Source: Bacillota bacterium
GTDB taxonomy: Bacteria > Bacillota > Desulfotomaculia > Desulfotomaculales > Desulfallaceae
Reading direction: 5' to 3'
Assembly (NCBI GenBank): GCA_009781965.1
Contig: WQUS01000038.1
Location: 1 to 17,125, forward strand
DNA: 17,125 bases
This document shows, piece by piece, positions 7,901 through 15,583 of the stretch; the stretch's first letter is position 1, and each line of letters starts with the position of its first letter. Below the pieces are notes generated by a model that made no database searches, was not told where the DNA came from, and worked only from the letters and a program-made list of their open reading frames with translations. The translations under genes and the position numbers were made by a program.

Positions 7901-10900
7901 CCGGCGCCGTTTTTGGTGCACATCATGTTGACGTAAGCGTTACAATTCTCAAAAACGACTTGCTGACCGGCAGTTAAGCTGCCATTATTGTTATATATTC
8001 CCGCTCCGGTGCCTCCCGACGGATCATTGCCGGTGTTTGAGGCATATATAGTATCACCGGTAAAAACGGCGGAGCAGTCGGAAAAAGTAATGCTTGGGAT
8101 CGATGTTGCGTTGACCATGGCCAACAATCCGCCAAAAGCGTGAATGGTATTTGGAATACCCAGATCGCTAACCATCGGAGCAACGTAGTTGCAATTCACC
8201 TGGCAGCGGTCCATTTCCGTCAGAGCGGTTACCCTCTCCACCAGTCCTCCATAGCGGCGGGTGGTACCAACGGTCATTGTATTTGTAAAGGTATAATCCG
8301 CTTTACAATTGGCGATTTTATTACCGCCCTTGCTTTCCACAAAGTAAACGCCGCAGGACAAGCCGCCGACAAATGAGATTGAGCTGGTAATATTGCTGCC
8401 AGCCAGCAGTTCGTTGTTTTCAAACATTTCCGTGCGGGCGAAGCCGAACACGCCGCCCAAATAGTTGGTGTTTGCTCCGCCGGTTGTCGAAACGTTCAGT
8501 TTTGCTTTTACGCCGGATACTTCCTTGGCGAAATTGACATTGGCGTTAGTGCCGCCTACTTGACCCACTAAACCGCCGATGAATAAACTGCCTATGGCAG
8601 GGTTGTCGTCAAAACTAAAATTACCTTCGCCGTAACAGTTGATCATTCTCGCTTGGCCGTTAATACTGCCCATATAGTCAACTAACGAACCGACATAATT
8701 GCTGCCGTTGGCAACAGTTGGGGCGCTTGAGCCGGAAGACTTGCGCTGCACGGTAAAATCGACGAATGATACGCGGTAGAACACGGCGTCCTCAGTTTCC
8801 CGGAATACCGGTTCGGTCATTACGCCGCCGTCGCCTTTAAGCAGATAACCGTTGCCGTCAAAGACTCCGCTGTATGCGGTTGTTGAAGCAACCCAAGAGG
8901 AAGGTATGGTAATATCGCTCATCTGTTTGATGTCTTTGTTGGCGTCAATAGCCGCCTTAAACTGGACGGCGTTATAGACCAGCGCGGTATTGGCCGGCAG
9001 GGTGAGCCGGCTGCGGGTCGCCTGGTCGGCGCTGTCGTATATGGGCGCGTTTGCGTCCGCGTCGGCGGCGCCATACACTGCTCCGTCCCCGTTATACAGG
9101 GTCGGATACACTACCTTCGAGGGAAACAGGTCAAAATCCCGGTTCTGAAAAGTCAGGATCGTGCCCTTGGGATCCGTGGATGTAACAGTCATTTTATGTA
9201 GCACGTCGGTACCAAAGGGGACGGTAAGTACATCCACATATTTCCCGGTATTGTTGCGATGATTGTCCTCGGCAACCTGTTTGGCAACCGTGGGGCGCAC
9301 GTAAAAATACCCGTCGTCCGTCGCTGGAGGCGCTTCCTTTTGCGGCACGGTCACGGCAAAAGTAAATGCCGGCCTTTCACTAACCGTATCCACGTTAATT
9401 TGGTTTTCCGAGGTCGGATGGATGAAAAACTGGTCCGCCAGCACTTTGGTGATCAGATCATTCTTGGTGGTCACGTTAACATTAAACGTACCGCCAAGTC
9501 CGGCGTTGCCGTTGTATTCCACGTAAAATTCATTGCCCAGCTGGACGGAGGTAATCGGTACCCTGCTGGTGGCCGAGCTATAGAAGCGTACGGCGGAACT
9601 GGAATCCTCCACCCTAAGGTTAAAAACCGGCGGGACGTTCTTGGTCGGGCCGCAGTTTAACTGGGCCAGCACGGGATCGCTGCCCGGCGTCCAATCAATC
9701 TTGAAGGGGCCGACGCGGGGATTGCTCTCGTCCAGGTGGTAAGAAGCATTCGGATCAGGCTGCGTAAACTGTACGCCAACCTGGGCGCCGATATTGATAT
9801 CCTGCCCGTCGGCGATGGGGCCCAGGCCCATGAAATCGTTTGCGCCTACCGCGCCGAAATACCTGGTCAGCCAGTCGTCCTGCCATAGGGCGCCTTGGGC
9901 GCTCATAGCGGAGTATCTCTGAGGAATGAAGTGGCCCAGGTAGGACCAATAGACGCGCTGCCCGGCGATGTCCCGATTAACGTTGGTGTACAGGATACAG
10001 TAACGCAGATCCCGGTACTGATCCACCGTCATCTCGATGCCGCTTTTAATCGCGGTGTTCTCGTTCAGCACATTTTGATGGAATAAGACGTTGTCCTGAT
10101 TATAGTCGTCAGGATCAGTGTTGTAATAGTAAATATAAGAACCAGGGGCGCTGGTATAATCCTTGTGGGTGCAGAAGGTGTCCAGCCAGAAATCGTAGGT
10201 ATAGGGAGCGCCGGGCCGTACGGCTCCGTACCCGTACATATGATAATAGTTAAACCCGTTCCTGGCGCCGCCGGTCAGATAGTAGTCCCCCGGGATGATC
10301 ACGGTCCCGCCGTTTCCGGCCGCGGCGATAATCTGGTTTGTTGCGTCGGTGACGCTGTATTCAGCGCTGTTAAAAGTCGACGCAATATTAACCGCCGTAC
10401 CGCTGGGGGTGGCATTGCCGCTGGTTAAATCGATAACGGACATGTAAACGCCGCCGGTGTATGGGGACGCCGGAAATTTATAGCTGATTGTTTCGGCGCC
10501 GGCGGCGCCGCTGACTGACGGGCCGGTTAAATCCGGGAAAACGGTGGCGAAGGCATAATTAAAGTAGGCGGGATTATAACTGAGGGTAATATCCCATGAC
10601 GCATTGGTGTAATCGGTGTTAATCCCCGCTGCGTTCATAATCGCGATAAAGTACAAATCATCCCCCGGGGCAACTGACTGGGACAGGGGGTAAACTTGTG
10701 TTTGAATCTGCCCGTTGCCTGCGCCGGCCGCCGAAAGCGGCTGGATATTGGCCACGGCGGGAGACGGGCTCCCCTGCGGCTGATTGAGTTGCTCCAATGT
10801 CGGCTGGGTTTGCTCCGGCGCCGCTGCCGGAGCGGCAGCCACAGCCGGCTCCGGATCGGCAGCAGGCAACTGCTCGTCCGCCGGCGCCGCGCTTGCTGTA

Positions 10901-11562
10901 CTTGTTTGCCCGGCCTCAGATACCGCGGCAGGATCGGAAGAGTCAGACGCAGCATAAGTGTCTGCCCGCACTGATGTTGACGCCGGATGCGAATTTGGCT
11001 GGGTCGTCAAGTCTGCCTGGTCGGCAGTCGGGTCAGCCGGGTCGGCAGAATTGCTTTCTGCCGGGGCAACTGATCCGGACAGGCTGCTTTCTGCCAGGCC
11101 GATTTCTGCCGGGCTGTTTTCTGCCGGGCTGTTTTCTGCCGGCGTAATCGTCACAGATTCGTTTAAACTACCGGATACGGCGGATACCTTCAGGCTGCCT
11201 GTCGTTGCCGTTAACAGCTGTATCGTCGCGCTCTTAGGCAAGCCTGGCGCCCAGGCAAAGGACAGGGTATGAGTGGATTCATCATAATGCACGGCAGTCA
11301 TGTTAGCCGGCAATGAGTCGGCAAACATGAGCCCGGGAGCAAAGGTCAAGGTAGTCCGGTCACCGCCTCCGCCGCCCTGGCTGAGGAGCAAAGGGAATGG
11401 GCGCATAGGTTCGGCCGTACCGCCTAGCTGCAGCGTGATCCCCGTATCGGACAGCCCGAAAGTGTTATTTAGCGCAGGCAGCCTGGTTGCTGCCACAACC
11501 ACTAACAGAAATACTAAGGCAAAAAAAATGACCCTTCTTTTACGACGCTGATAATTCATCAT
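4960..11562 (-). CDS. Giant LPXTG-anchored surface protein with SpaA/Cna-B-like repeats
   Basis: A 2200-residue exported protein. Residues 1-10 are basic (MMNYQRRKRR) and 11-26 hydrophobic, an export signal. An Ala/Pro/Asp/Ser-rich linker spans about 139-275 and contains PAENS repeats. About 290-860 looks like globular beta-rich modules that I cannot name. About 865-1340 resembles a GLUG/beta-helix region: YSGVFDGNGYLLKG, FIGGLVGQVGG, YLGGVFGF, FGGLLAMV and many Asn-Cys turns. Four SpaA/Cna-B-like modules follow, near 1570-1715, 1715-1870, 1870-1990 and 2033-2155. They have strand-A lysines (VSLVKYNEDG, ITVNKYNAS) and YVLLELRAPQGY-type ends, the usual intramolecular isopeptide layout. The C-terminus has LPKTGG at 2161-2166, a hydrophobic segment and an RRK tail, a complete sortase signal. 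TGGAGG lies 12 bases before the ATG. It is probably an adhesin or a wall-bound stalk protein; the ligand is unknown and no sortase is nearby. Confidence 0.9.
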   Translation of the reverse strand: MMNYQRRKRRVIFFALVFLLVVVAATRLPALNNTFGLSDTGITLQLGGTAEPMRPFPLLLSQGGGGGDRTTLTFAPGLMFADSLPANMTAVHYDESTHTLSFAWAPGLPKSATIQLLTATTGSLKVSAVSGSLNESVTITPAENSPAENSPAEIGLAESSLSGSVAPAESNSADPADPTADQADLTTQPNSHPASTSVRADTYAASDSSDPAAVSEAGQTSTASAAPADEQLPAADPEPAVAAAPAAAPEQTQPTLEQLNQPQGSPSPAVANIQPLSAAGAGNGQIQTQVYPLSQSVAPGDDLYFIAIMNAAGINTDYTNASWDITLSYNPAYFNYAFATVFPDLTGPSVSGAAGAETISYKFPASPYTGGVYMSVIDLTSGNATPSGTAVNIASTFNSAEYSVTDATNQIIAAAGNGGTVIIPGDYYLTGGARNGFNYYHMYGYGAVRPGAPYTYDFWLDTFCTHKDYTSAPGSYIYYYNTDPDDYNQDNVLFHQNVLNENTAIKSGIEMTVDQYRDLRYCILYTNVNRDIAGQRVYWSYLGHFIPQRYSAMSAQGALWQDDWLTRYFGAVGANDFMGLGPIADGQDINIGAQVGVQFTQPDPNASYHLDESNPRVGPFKIDWTPGSDPVLAQLNCGPTKNVPPVFNLRVEDSSSAVRFYSSATSRVPITSVQLGNEFYVEYNGNAGLGGTFNVNVTTKNDLITKVLADQFFIHPTSENQINVDTVSERPAFTFAVTVPQKEAPPATDDGYFYVRPTVAKQVAEDNHRNNTGKYVDVLTVPFGTDVLHKMTVTSTDPKGTILTFQNRDFDLFPSKVVYPTLYNGDGAVYGAADADANAPIYDSADQATRSRLTLPANTALVYNAVQFKAAIDANKDIKQMSDITIPSSWVASTTAYSGVFDGNGYLLKGDGGVMTEPVFRETEDAVFYRVSFVDFTVQRKSSGSSAPTVANGSNYVGSLVDYMGSINGQARMINCYGEGNFSFDDNPAIGSLFIGGLVGQVGGTNANVNFAKEVSGVKAKLNVSTTGGANTNYLGGVFGFARTEMFENNELLAGSNITSSISFVGGLSCGVYFVESKGGNKIANCKADYTFTNTMTVGTTRRYGGLVERVTALTEMDRCQVNCNYVAPMVSDLGIPNTIHAFGGLLAMVNATSIPSITFSDCSAVFTGDTIYASNTGNDPSGGTGAGIYNNNGSLTAGQQVVFENCNAYVNMMCTKNGAGIYLDESAGTGPGLTMVNCKSSGSIIAAPARYTVLSGIFFSPYVAGIAVGSKGGQSGGITNCVTDMALGDANVTAPYIDRIHIGGIWASPAAGSMSIGNVLFAGEISAYNSTSASNEIYYCATGACAGYNNYTINVGTDPAGPDGLTIPVTTFYDPASAMTFFQGTLGWGGQVVATKPAQNGQNSPAFYLDNFGTEASPYYLPLVATDYRWPAQRIYVTDYYDQNNGQELLSKLYVWNGTAFVPLWSAGTPMSGTDASDPYASVDFSLPPGTNAFTFYYFVGNNATESKSGGQDGPWNNKSGEWQNTVKITPRDNMLTFDGGDKTQPLFDWNGNYDDDWVLTNVNAPDEVRLNIIKMTIASNYPLPLDGCTFELFRSDSIYDDFSNIDLGDGTWTQVGGTLRPAGFLGLDNSERPVLTTGSYVLVETGAPANYSANVGRVWFLVFSGGELRMFADAALTVEIPLGTETGVDNDLNIFIYGGQVHNQLNPNTPLARVSLVKYNEDGSEQIFGQTITNPGQLDDGWFTGAVFALYKYDEAGLTVTNQGLPNFTLDGQSNGYGNTLVYGYGRDGVTMLKNWCDIEPGYYVLLELRAPQGYVTDPTPIYIYFDGVTLTVNGNTHNQSGSGLNARCDIGTTDDGKPEVTVNARNTVPEYQITVNKYNASTMAPVAKVNFELYRYDQQAAGNLGELIDSFTTTAEGVANITLPGTDGKYVLHEALTPAQPYSPAPDYTIEVRGGELYIKGGPYGDDFKIVRGLRDDRYYVILEPEVRAITVYAGDAAYPPDLKLDPNDALIAGLLHATLAVPNEPRELDRGSLTVSKVVADTGDTGLFTFTIQSDGTAIDLSTEGISVDKTGGTGTLTTTADGLSSGRFSMTRDTTVTITGLPVGLYTISEDAAGYHASYKVDGGSAVNASVTGDLSVVKDTTTAVEFTNIKWGGILPKTGGMGSSSFTGGGLALMGIMAVALLVRRKAARAKGLG
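11102..11146 (-). repeat. 15-bp in-frame tandem repeat in the surface-protein gene
   Basis: Three near-copies of a 15-base unit (TTTTCTGCCGGGCTG on the + strand) encode the SPAEN repeats at about residues 140-153. The unit keeps the frame, so copy-number change would lengthen or shorten the linker behind the N-terminal domain without breaking the gene. Confidence 0.75.
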
Positions 11563-11613
11563 TACTGGCGCGTGCCTCCATCAGCTGTGGATATATTTGG
11601 TATGTCGCGGCTT

Positions 11614-11635
11614 ATATTTACAAATATCAATTATA
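11614..11635 (-). promoter_or_regulatory. Putative promoter and operator of the surface-protein gene
   Basis: TATAAT on the minus strand at 11630-11635 would start transcription near 11623, about 60 bases before the ATG. No good -35 is visible at 16-18 bases. An inverted repeat ATATTT-AC-AAATAT (11614-11627) covers the likely start point and could bind a regulator. Confidence 0.35.
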
Positions 11636-11666
11636 AGATTCGTCCGGCACGGCCGATTTTTAGGGT

Positions 11667-11689
11667 AAAAAAATTTTTGTGCAAAATTT
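11667..11689 (-). terminator. Weak A/T-only hairpin after gatD
   Basis: On the minus strand AAATTTT and AAAATTT can pair (11683-11689 with 11671-11677), followed by a short T-run. The stem is only 7 bp of A/T and overlaps the gatD stop. It may end some transcripts before the surface-protein gene, but read-through seems likely. Confidence 0.25.
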
Positions 11690-12419
11690 ATTTTTTTTCC
11701 AATAACTTATCGATCATCGCCCGGTTAGCCAGCTGCTCAAAAGTATCGTCCAGTGCTGCCAAATAATGATTCTGTCCTTTTTTGCGCAGGGCCAGGGTAA
11801 TTAAAAGATCGGTCAAGAGCGGGTTTTTGGGCAGCAGCGGCCCGTGCAGATACGAGCAAAACACGTTTTTATACCTGGCGCCCTCGGTTTGATCAACCCC
11901 GTTATTGCCGCCGCCATAGGCCACCCGGCCCAGAGGCGTCAGATCGTTTAAAAAAGTTCTGCCTCCGTGATTTTCAAAGCCCACCAATCTGGTTTTCAAG
12001 CCGTTCAGTTCGGCGTCAACAATCACATTGCCAATCAGCCGGCCGTCACCGGCTTCAGTGTAATGGCTCATTAAACCCAGCCCGGGAACTTTAGTGCCGT
12101 CAGGCAGCCGATAATACTGCCCTAACAGTTGATAGCCGCCGCAGATGGCCAGTACCGCCAAACCGTTTTCCACTGCCGCCCGCAAGCTGTCCAGCCGGTT
12201 CATCATATCTTCGGCCATCAGGCCCTGCTCCCGGTCCGAGCCGCCGCCTAAGAACAAAAAATCACAGTCTTCGAATTGCACCCGGTCCCCCAGGTTGATT
12301 TCTTTAACCCGCACCTGTATGTCACGCCAGCGGCAGCGCTGAACAAAGGCCGTCACATTGCCCCGGTCGCCGTACAGGTTAAGCAGATCAGGATACAGAT
12401 GGCAAACGGTAATCGTCAC
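11688..12419 (-). CDS. gatD: Lipid II isoglutaminyl synthase, glutaminase subunit GatD
   Basis: A 243-residue class I glutamine amidotransferase. It releases ammonia from glutamine and passes it to MurT, which amidates the alpha-carboxyl of D-Glu in the lipid II stem peptide to give D-isoglutamine. The nucleophile elbow AICGGYQLLG places the catalytic Cys at 93, and SYLHGPLLPKNP gives His 192, both very near the positions known for Staphylococcus aureus GatD (Cys94, His189). The N-terminus PDLLNLYGDRGN and the block FLGGGSDREQ are family hallmarks. The start is GTG at 12419, with AGAGGGTG upstream, lying within the last 32 bases of murT. This overlap suggests coupled translation of the two subunits. 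Confidence 0.95.
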   Translation of the reverse strand: MTITVCHLYPDLLNLYGDRGNVTAFVQRCRWRDIQVRVKEINLGDRVQFEDCDFLFLGGGSDREQGLMAEDMMNRLDSLRAAVENGLAVLAICGGYQLLGQYYRLPDGTKVPGLGLMSHYTEAGDGRLIGNVIVDAELNGLKTRLVGFENHGGRTFLNDLTPLGRVAYGGGNNGVDQTEGARYKNVFCSYLHGPLLPKNPLLTDLLITLALRKKGQNHYLAALDDTFEQLANRAMIDKLLEKK

Positions 12420-13803
12420 GGCTATTCACCCTCTTCGCCTGGCGGCTTAAAATTTTTTCCACCGGCCATAATGCCGTATAAGTGGTTAGAATACTTACGT
12501 TCTCTCCCTCGCCATGCAGCACTTGCTCCACCGCCCGGCGGCAGTCTTTTTCGATATCCACCATCCAGACCGGCAAACCGGCGTATTTAAGGCGCAAAGC
12601 CATATCCTCGGCCCGCTGTCCCGAGCAGATAAACCGGCTGAATTTTTCCGGCCGCAGGGCCAGCATCTCAAAATCCACATCCCAGAGCCAGGAGATATCC
12701 CGGCCGTCGGCGTCGTTGTCATTAATGGCAAGCAATACTTCCTGCCTGGCGTCACCCTGGTTCCCCAACAGAACAGCCAGGGCCCGGTTGAAACCGGCCG
12801 GATTTTTGACCAGGTTCAAAAGCACCGGCCGGTTATTATAATGAAAAATTTCCATCCTGCCTGTCGCCGGCAGATACTCGCCAAGGGCGGCAAAAGCGGT
12901 TGGCGGTTCCACCTGCAAGGCCAATGAGGCGCATAATGCCGCCAAGGCGTTATAGAGATTATGCAAACCGCGCACCGGAACGGCAAGTTCCCGCCTGCCG
13001 CCGCCATATCTAACCATCGCCCTGACGCCGCTCTGCTCCTCCAATACCGCCGAGGCTTCCAGGTCGGGACAGGGGCGGGCGAATCCGCACCCGGGACACA
13101 AGTAATCACCCAGTTGACTGTAAATATAAACGGTGTACTGCAAAGTTGTTCCGCACAAAGGGCAAAACTTAGCCTCCCGGCTGGATGAAGCGCCGCCGGA
13201 CAACTCCGGCGCCGGCAAAACGCCGTAAAACAAAGCCGGCAGACCTGATTCAACCGCCAGCCGCGCCACCAACGGATCGTCGCCGTTAAGAACCAGGGTT
13301 TCCTGGCCGGCAAACTTTTTTAAAGCCGCCAGAACTTTTGTAATCGTGGTATCAAGCTCGCCGTAACGATCAAGCTGATCGCGAAAAAAGTTGGTTATCA
13401 GCACCAAATCCGGCTTAATCCAGCCGGCAAGCAAAGGAAAAACGGCCTCGTCCACTTCCAGCACGGCATAATCGCTGTCAATCCGCCCCGCAACGTTCCC
13501 GGCGCGGACAAAAGCAGTCACAATTCCGGTCATCAGATTGGCCCCTTCCCAATTGGCCACCACTTTATTACCGGATCGCCGCAAAATACCGGTCAACATA
13601 TTGCTGGTGGTAGTTTTGCCGTTGGTGCCAATAACCATAAGCACCCCTTTACGGGGCTGATGGCGGTAGTATTTTAAAATATCCGGACAAATACGCAACG
13701 CCAACCGGCCGGGCAATGAGGAACCCCTCCCCCGGCCGGTTAAACGGCTGGCCGTCATGGCCAGCCTGGCCACAATAACAGCCAGTATTAAACGCAAACG
13801 CAT
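12388..13803 (-). CDS. murT: Lipid II isoglutaminyl synthase, ligase subunit MurT
   Basis: A 471-residue Mur-ligase-family enzyme that uses ATP to activate D-Glu of lipid II for amidation by ammonia from GatD. The P-loop GTNGKTTT is at 59-66. A zinc-ribbon insert is intact, with Cys 214, 217, 236 and 239 (CPLCG and CPGCG), which is typical of MurT and absent from MurC-F. The C-terminal DUF1727 domain contains NDNDADGRDISWLWD at 361-375, including the catalytic-Asp region. The start at 13803 has CAGGAG six bases upstream. The gene overlaps gatD and follows the MBL-fold gene by 36 bases, so the three are probably one operon. D-Glu amidation affects cross-linking and sensitivity to wall antibiotics and lysozyme (established for other Gram-positives). 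Confidence 0.95.
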   Translation of the reverse strand: MRLRLILAVIVARLAMTASRLTGRGRGSSLPGRLALRICPDILKYYRHQPRKGVLMVIGTNGKTTTSNMLTGILRRSGNKVVANWEGANLMTGIVTAFVRAGNVAGRIDSDYAVLEVDEAVFPLLAGWIKPDLVLITNFFRDQLDRYGELDTTITKVLAALKKFAGQETLVLNGDDPLVARLAVESGLPALFYGVLPAPELSGGASSSREAKFCPLCGTTLQYTVYIYSQLGDYLCPGCGFARPCPDLEASAVLEEQSGVRAMVRYGGGRRELAVPVRGLHNLYNALAALCASLALQVEPPTAFAALGEYLPATGRMEIFHYNNRPVLLNLVKNPAGFNRALAVLLGNQGDARQEVLLAINDNDADGRDISWLWDVDFEMLALRPEKFSRFICSGQRAEDMALRLKYAGLPVWMVDIEKDCRRAVEQVLHGEGENVSILTTYTALWPVEKILSRQAKRVNSRDDYRLPSVS

Positions 13804-13839
13804 AATTTACTCCTGTAAGAGCATCATTGCTCGCTTGGT

Positions 13840-14793
13840 TCAGTTTGTTTTTTGATAATAAACAATCCCGTCCCGCTTATTGCTGCGGACCAACCGGTAT
13901 TCCATCATCCAATCCAGGTTGGCCTGAATCTCGGATAAACCCAGAAAAACACTCCAGCCGTGAATGCCTGAATATACTTTACGGCATAATTGGTATACAT
14001 TCAGCTCGCCGCCTTTGAGCCGGTTCAGGATCAGGTTAACCTGCTGTTCATGGTGTTCGCGCACCCCGGCTATAACGCCGTGATAATCACTGAACACACC
14101 GCCGTGTCCCGGAAATACAACCGATATATCCAACTTTTCCACTTGTTTTAAACCATCCAGGTACTGGCCCAGGGTGGGCAAACGCCGGCCGGGATGGTCA
14201 GGGTCCGGTTCCAGAAGGGGGTTGGGCGAAATATGCGAGATCATAAAATCGCCGGAGAAAAAGAACTTCTGCTCCGGGCTATAAAAACATAAATGGCCCG
14301 GGCTGTGCCCAGGCAGGTGAAGCACCTGCAGCGCCCCTTCATCAAACTCCAGCCAATCGCCGTCAGTCAGGGTCCGGACTTTTTCGACGGCCATATTGAC
14401 GCCCGGCATTTCATTTCGATCATCCTGGATCACTTGGAGTTCCTCCAAGCCAATCCCCATTTCCAGCAGGTAAGGTACCCGTTCGCCAATGATCTCTTCA
14501 AATTTAGCCATCTTTTGGAACTCTATTTCATGGCTCATGGTTACGGCGCCGGATAACGCGGCGATTTTAGCGGCCATCCCGGCGTGATCCGGATGGCTGT
14601 GGGTGATCAGCAGCCGCTCGATATCATTTATGTCTACGTTCAAAAGGGCCAGCATATGCCGCAGCACTTTGTATGCTTCCGGCGTATCCGCGCCGGTATC
14701 AATCAGGGTCACCGGGCGGTTTTTAATCACATAAATATTCACCGGGCCCACCCGATACGGCGTGGGCAATGTTATTTGGTAAACGCGCAGCAT
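13840..14793 (-). CDS. MBL-fold metallo-hydrolase with C-terminal winged helix-like part
   Basis: A 317-residue cytoplasmic protein of the metallo-beta-lactamase superfamily. All metal ligands are in place: THSHPDHAG (His65, His67, Asp69, His70), PGHSPGH (His163 or His167), SGDFMI (Asp182) and FPGHGG (His230). The part after about 250 resembles the small helical or winged-helix domain of LACTB2-like hydrolases. It lacks the extra domains of RNase J or CPSF-type nucleases. AGAGGAG lies nine bases upstream of the ATG. It could be a thioesterase- or glyoxalase II-like hydrolase. Its position just before murT may only reflect co-transcription. The substrate is not known. Confidence 0.88.
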   Translation of the reverse strand: MLRVYQITLPTPYRVGPVNIYVIKNRPVTLIDTGADTPEAYKVLRHMLALLNVDINDIERLLITHSHPDHAGMAAKIAALSGAVTMSHEIEFQKMAKFEEIIGERVPYLLEMGIGLEELQVIQDDRNEMPGVNMAVEKVRTLTDGDWLEFDEGALQVLHLPGHSPGHLCFYSPEQKFFFSGDFMISHISPNPLLEPDPDHPGRRLPTLGQYLDGLKQVEKLDISVVFPGHGGVFSDYHGVIAGVREHHEQQVNLILNRLKGGELNVYQLCRKVYSGIHGWSVFLGLSEIQANLDWMMEYRLVRSNKRDGIVYYQKTN

Positions 14794-14874
14794 AACCTTG
14801 TTCTCCTCTCTTTGCTAGGCGGCGGCGCCGGAGCAAGGAATAATCAGCCACTGTTACTAATCGGTTTACCTTCC

Positions 14875-15507
14875 TCACCGCACCCCGGGGATAACCAGGG
14901 TCGTTATATATTCATCCTCTCCACGAGTGGTCCGGGCCAGAAACATCCAGTGACCCTTGGCGTCAAAAGCAAATTGCAGAACGCCTTGTCCGTCGGTCAA
15001 AAGCTCACGGACAAAACCTTCGCCGTCATAGATATGATAGGTGGCCAGGAGCATGGTTCCCGCCAGGGGTTTCCCGTCATCCAGCACGGTTAAATCAACC
15101 GTATCGCCGGCGTGAAACTCGCCGCAATCTCCCGGCACAATTTCCAATCCCCGGTTCAGAGCCACGCCGTGTCCGTGCACATGATGGCCAAAGGGCACCA
15201 TCACCCGGGCCAGATAATGACATTTACCGGCCTGATGCTCAGCTTGAGCCATATAAACGCCTTCCGGCCCGCCGTCAAAAACAAGTTCATAATTAAAACC
15301 ATCCCGATCTAAAACAACGGGCACATTATACTCGTGCCCGCCCGGTTCCTTCACCAGGCCTGTCCAGTTTACCGGCTGCTCGGGCTTGTCTCGCTTCATC
15401 GCCGGGCCCCAGAGCACTTTTACCCTGGCGCTGTCGCCATGGTGAAAATGAAGGTGCGCCGGTTCCAGCCATAATGCGGGCCTGCTGCCAAACTGTTCCC
15501 CGTGCAT
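14875..15507 (-). CDS. DUF4198-type protein, possible metal-linked, no signal peptide
   Basis: A 210-residue protein, probably of the DUF4198 family, which includes proteins near nickel or cobalt uptake systems. The pattern ALWLEPAHLHFHHGD at the N-terminus and the beta-rich body with GPEGVYMAQAEHQAGKCHY fit that family. A His-rich loop, PFGHHVHGHGVAL, lies in the middle. Family members normally have an export signal before this first block, but here none is visible. The start at 15507 is chosen because a promoter with TATAAT at 15541-15546 lies between it and the longer frame start at 15612, and AGGTG is five bases upstream. It follows the CDF transporter gene and may serve metal handling. 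Role unproven. Confidence 0.7.
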   Translation of the reverse strand: MHGEQFGSRPALWLEPAHLHFHHGDSARVKVLWGPAMKRDKPEQPVNWTGLVKEPGGHEYNVPVVLDRDGFNYELVFDGGPEGVYMAQAEHQAGKCHYLARVMVPFGHHVHGHGVALNRGLEIVPGDCGEFHAGDTVDLTVLDDGKPLAGTMLLATYHIYDGEGFVRELLTDGQGVLQFAFDAKGHWMFLARTTRGEDEYITTLVIPGVR

Positions 15508-15540
15508 AAATACACCTGCCCTTAAGAATGTAATATTTTT

Positions 15541-15568
15541 ATTATATAGCATTCTCTTGATTTTACAA
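15541..15568 (-). promoter_or_regulatory. Promoter of the DUF4198-type gene
   Basis: On the minus strand TTGTAA (15563-15568), a 16-base spacer and a perfect TATAAT (15541-15546). Start of transcription would be near 15534, giving a leader of about 27 bases to the ATG at 15507. It lies just after the CDF stop, so this gene can be expressed separately. Confidence 0.65.
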
Positions 15569-15583
15569 GAAAATCGCCGTTCG

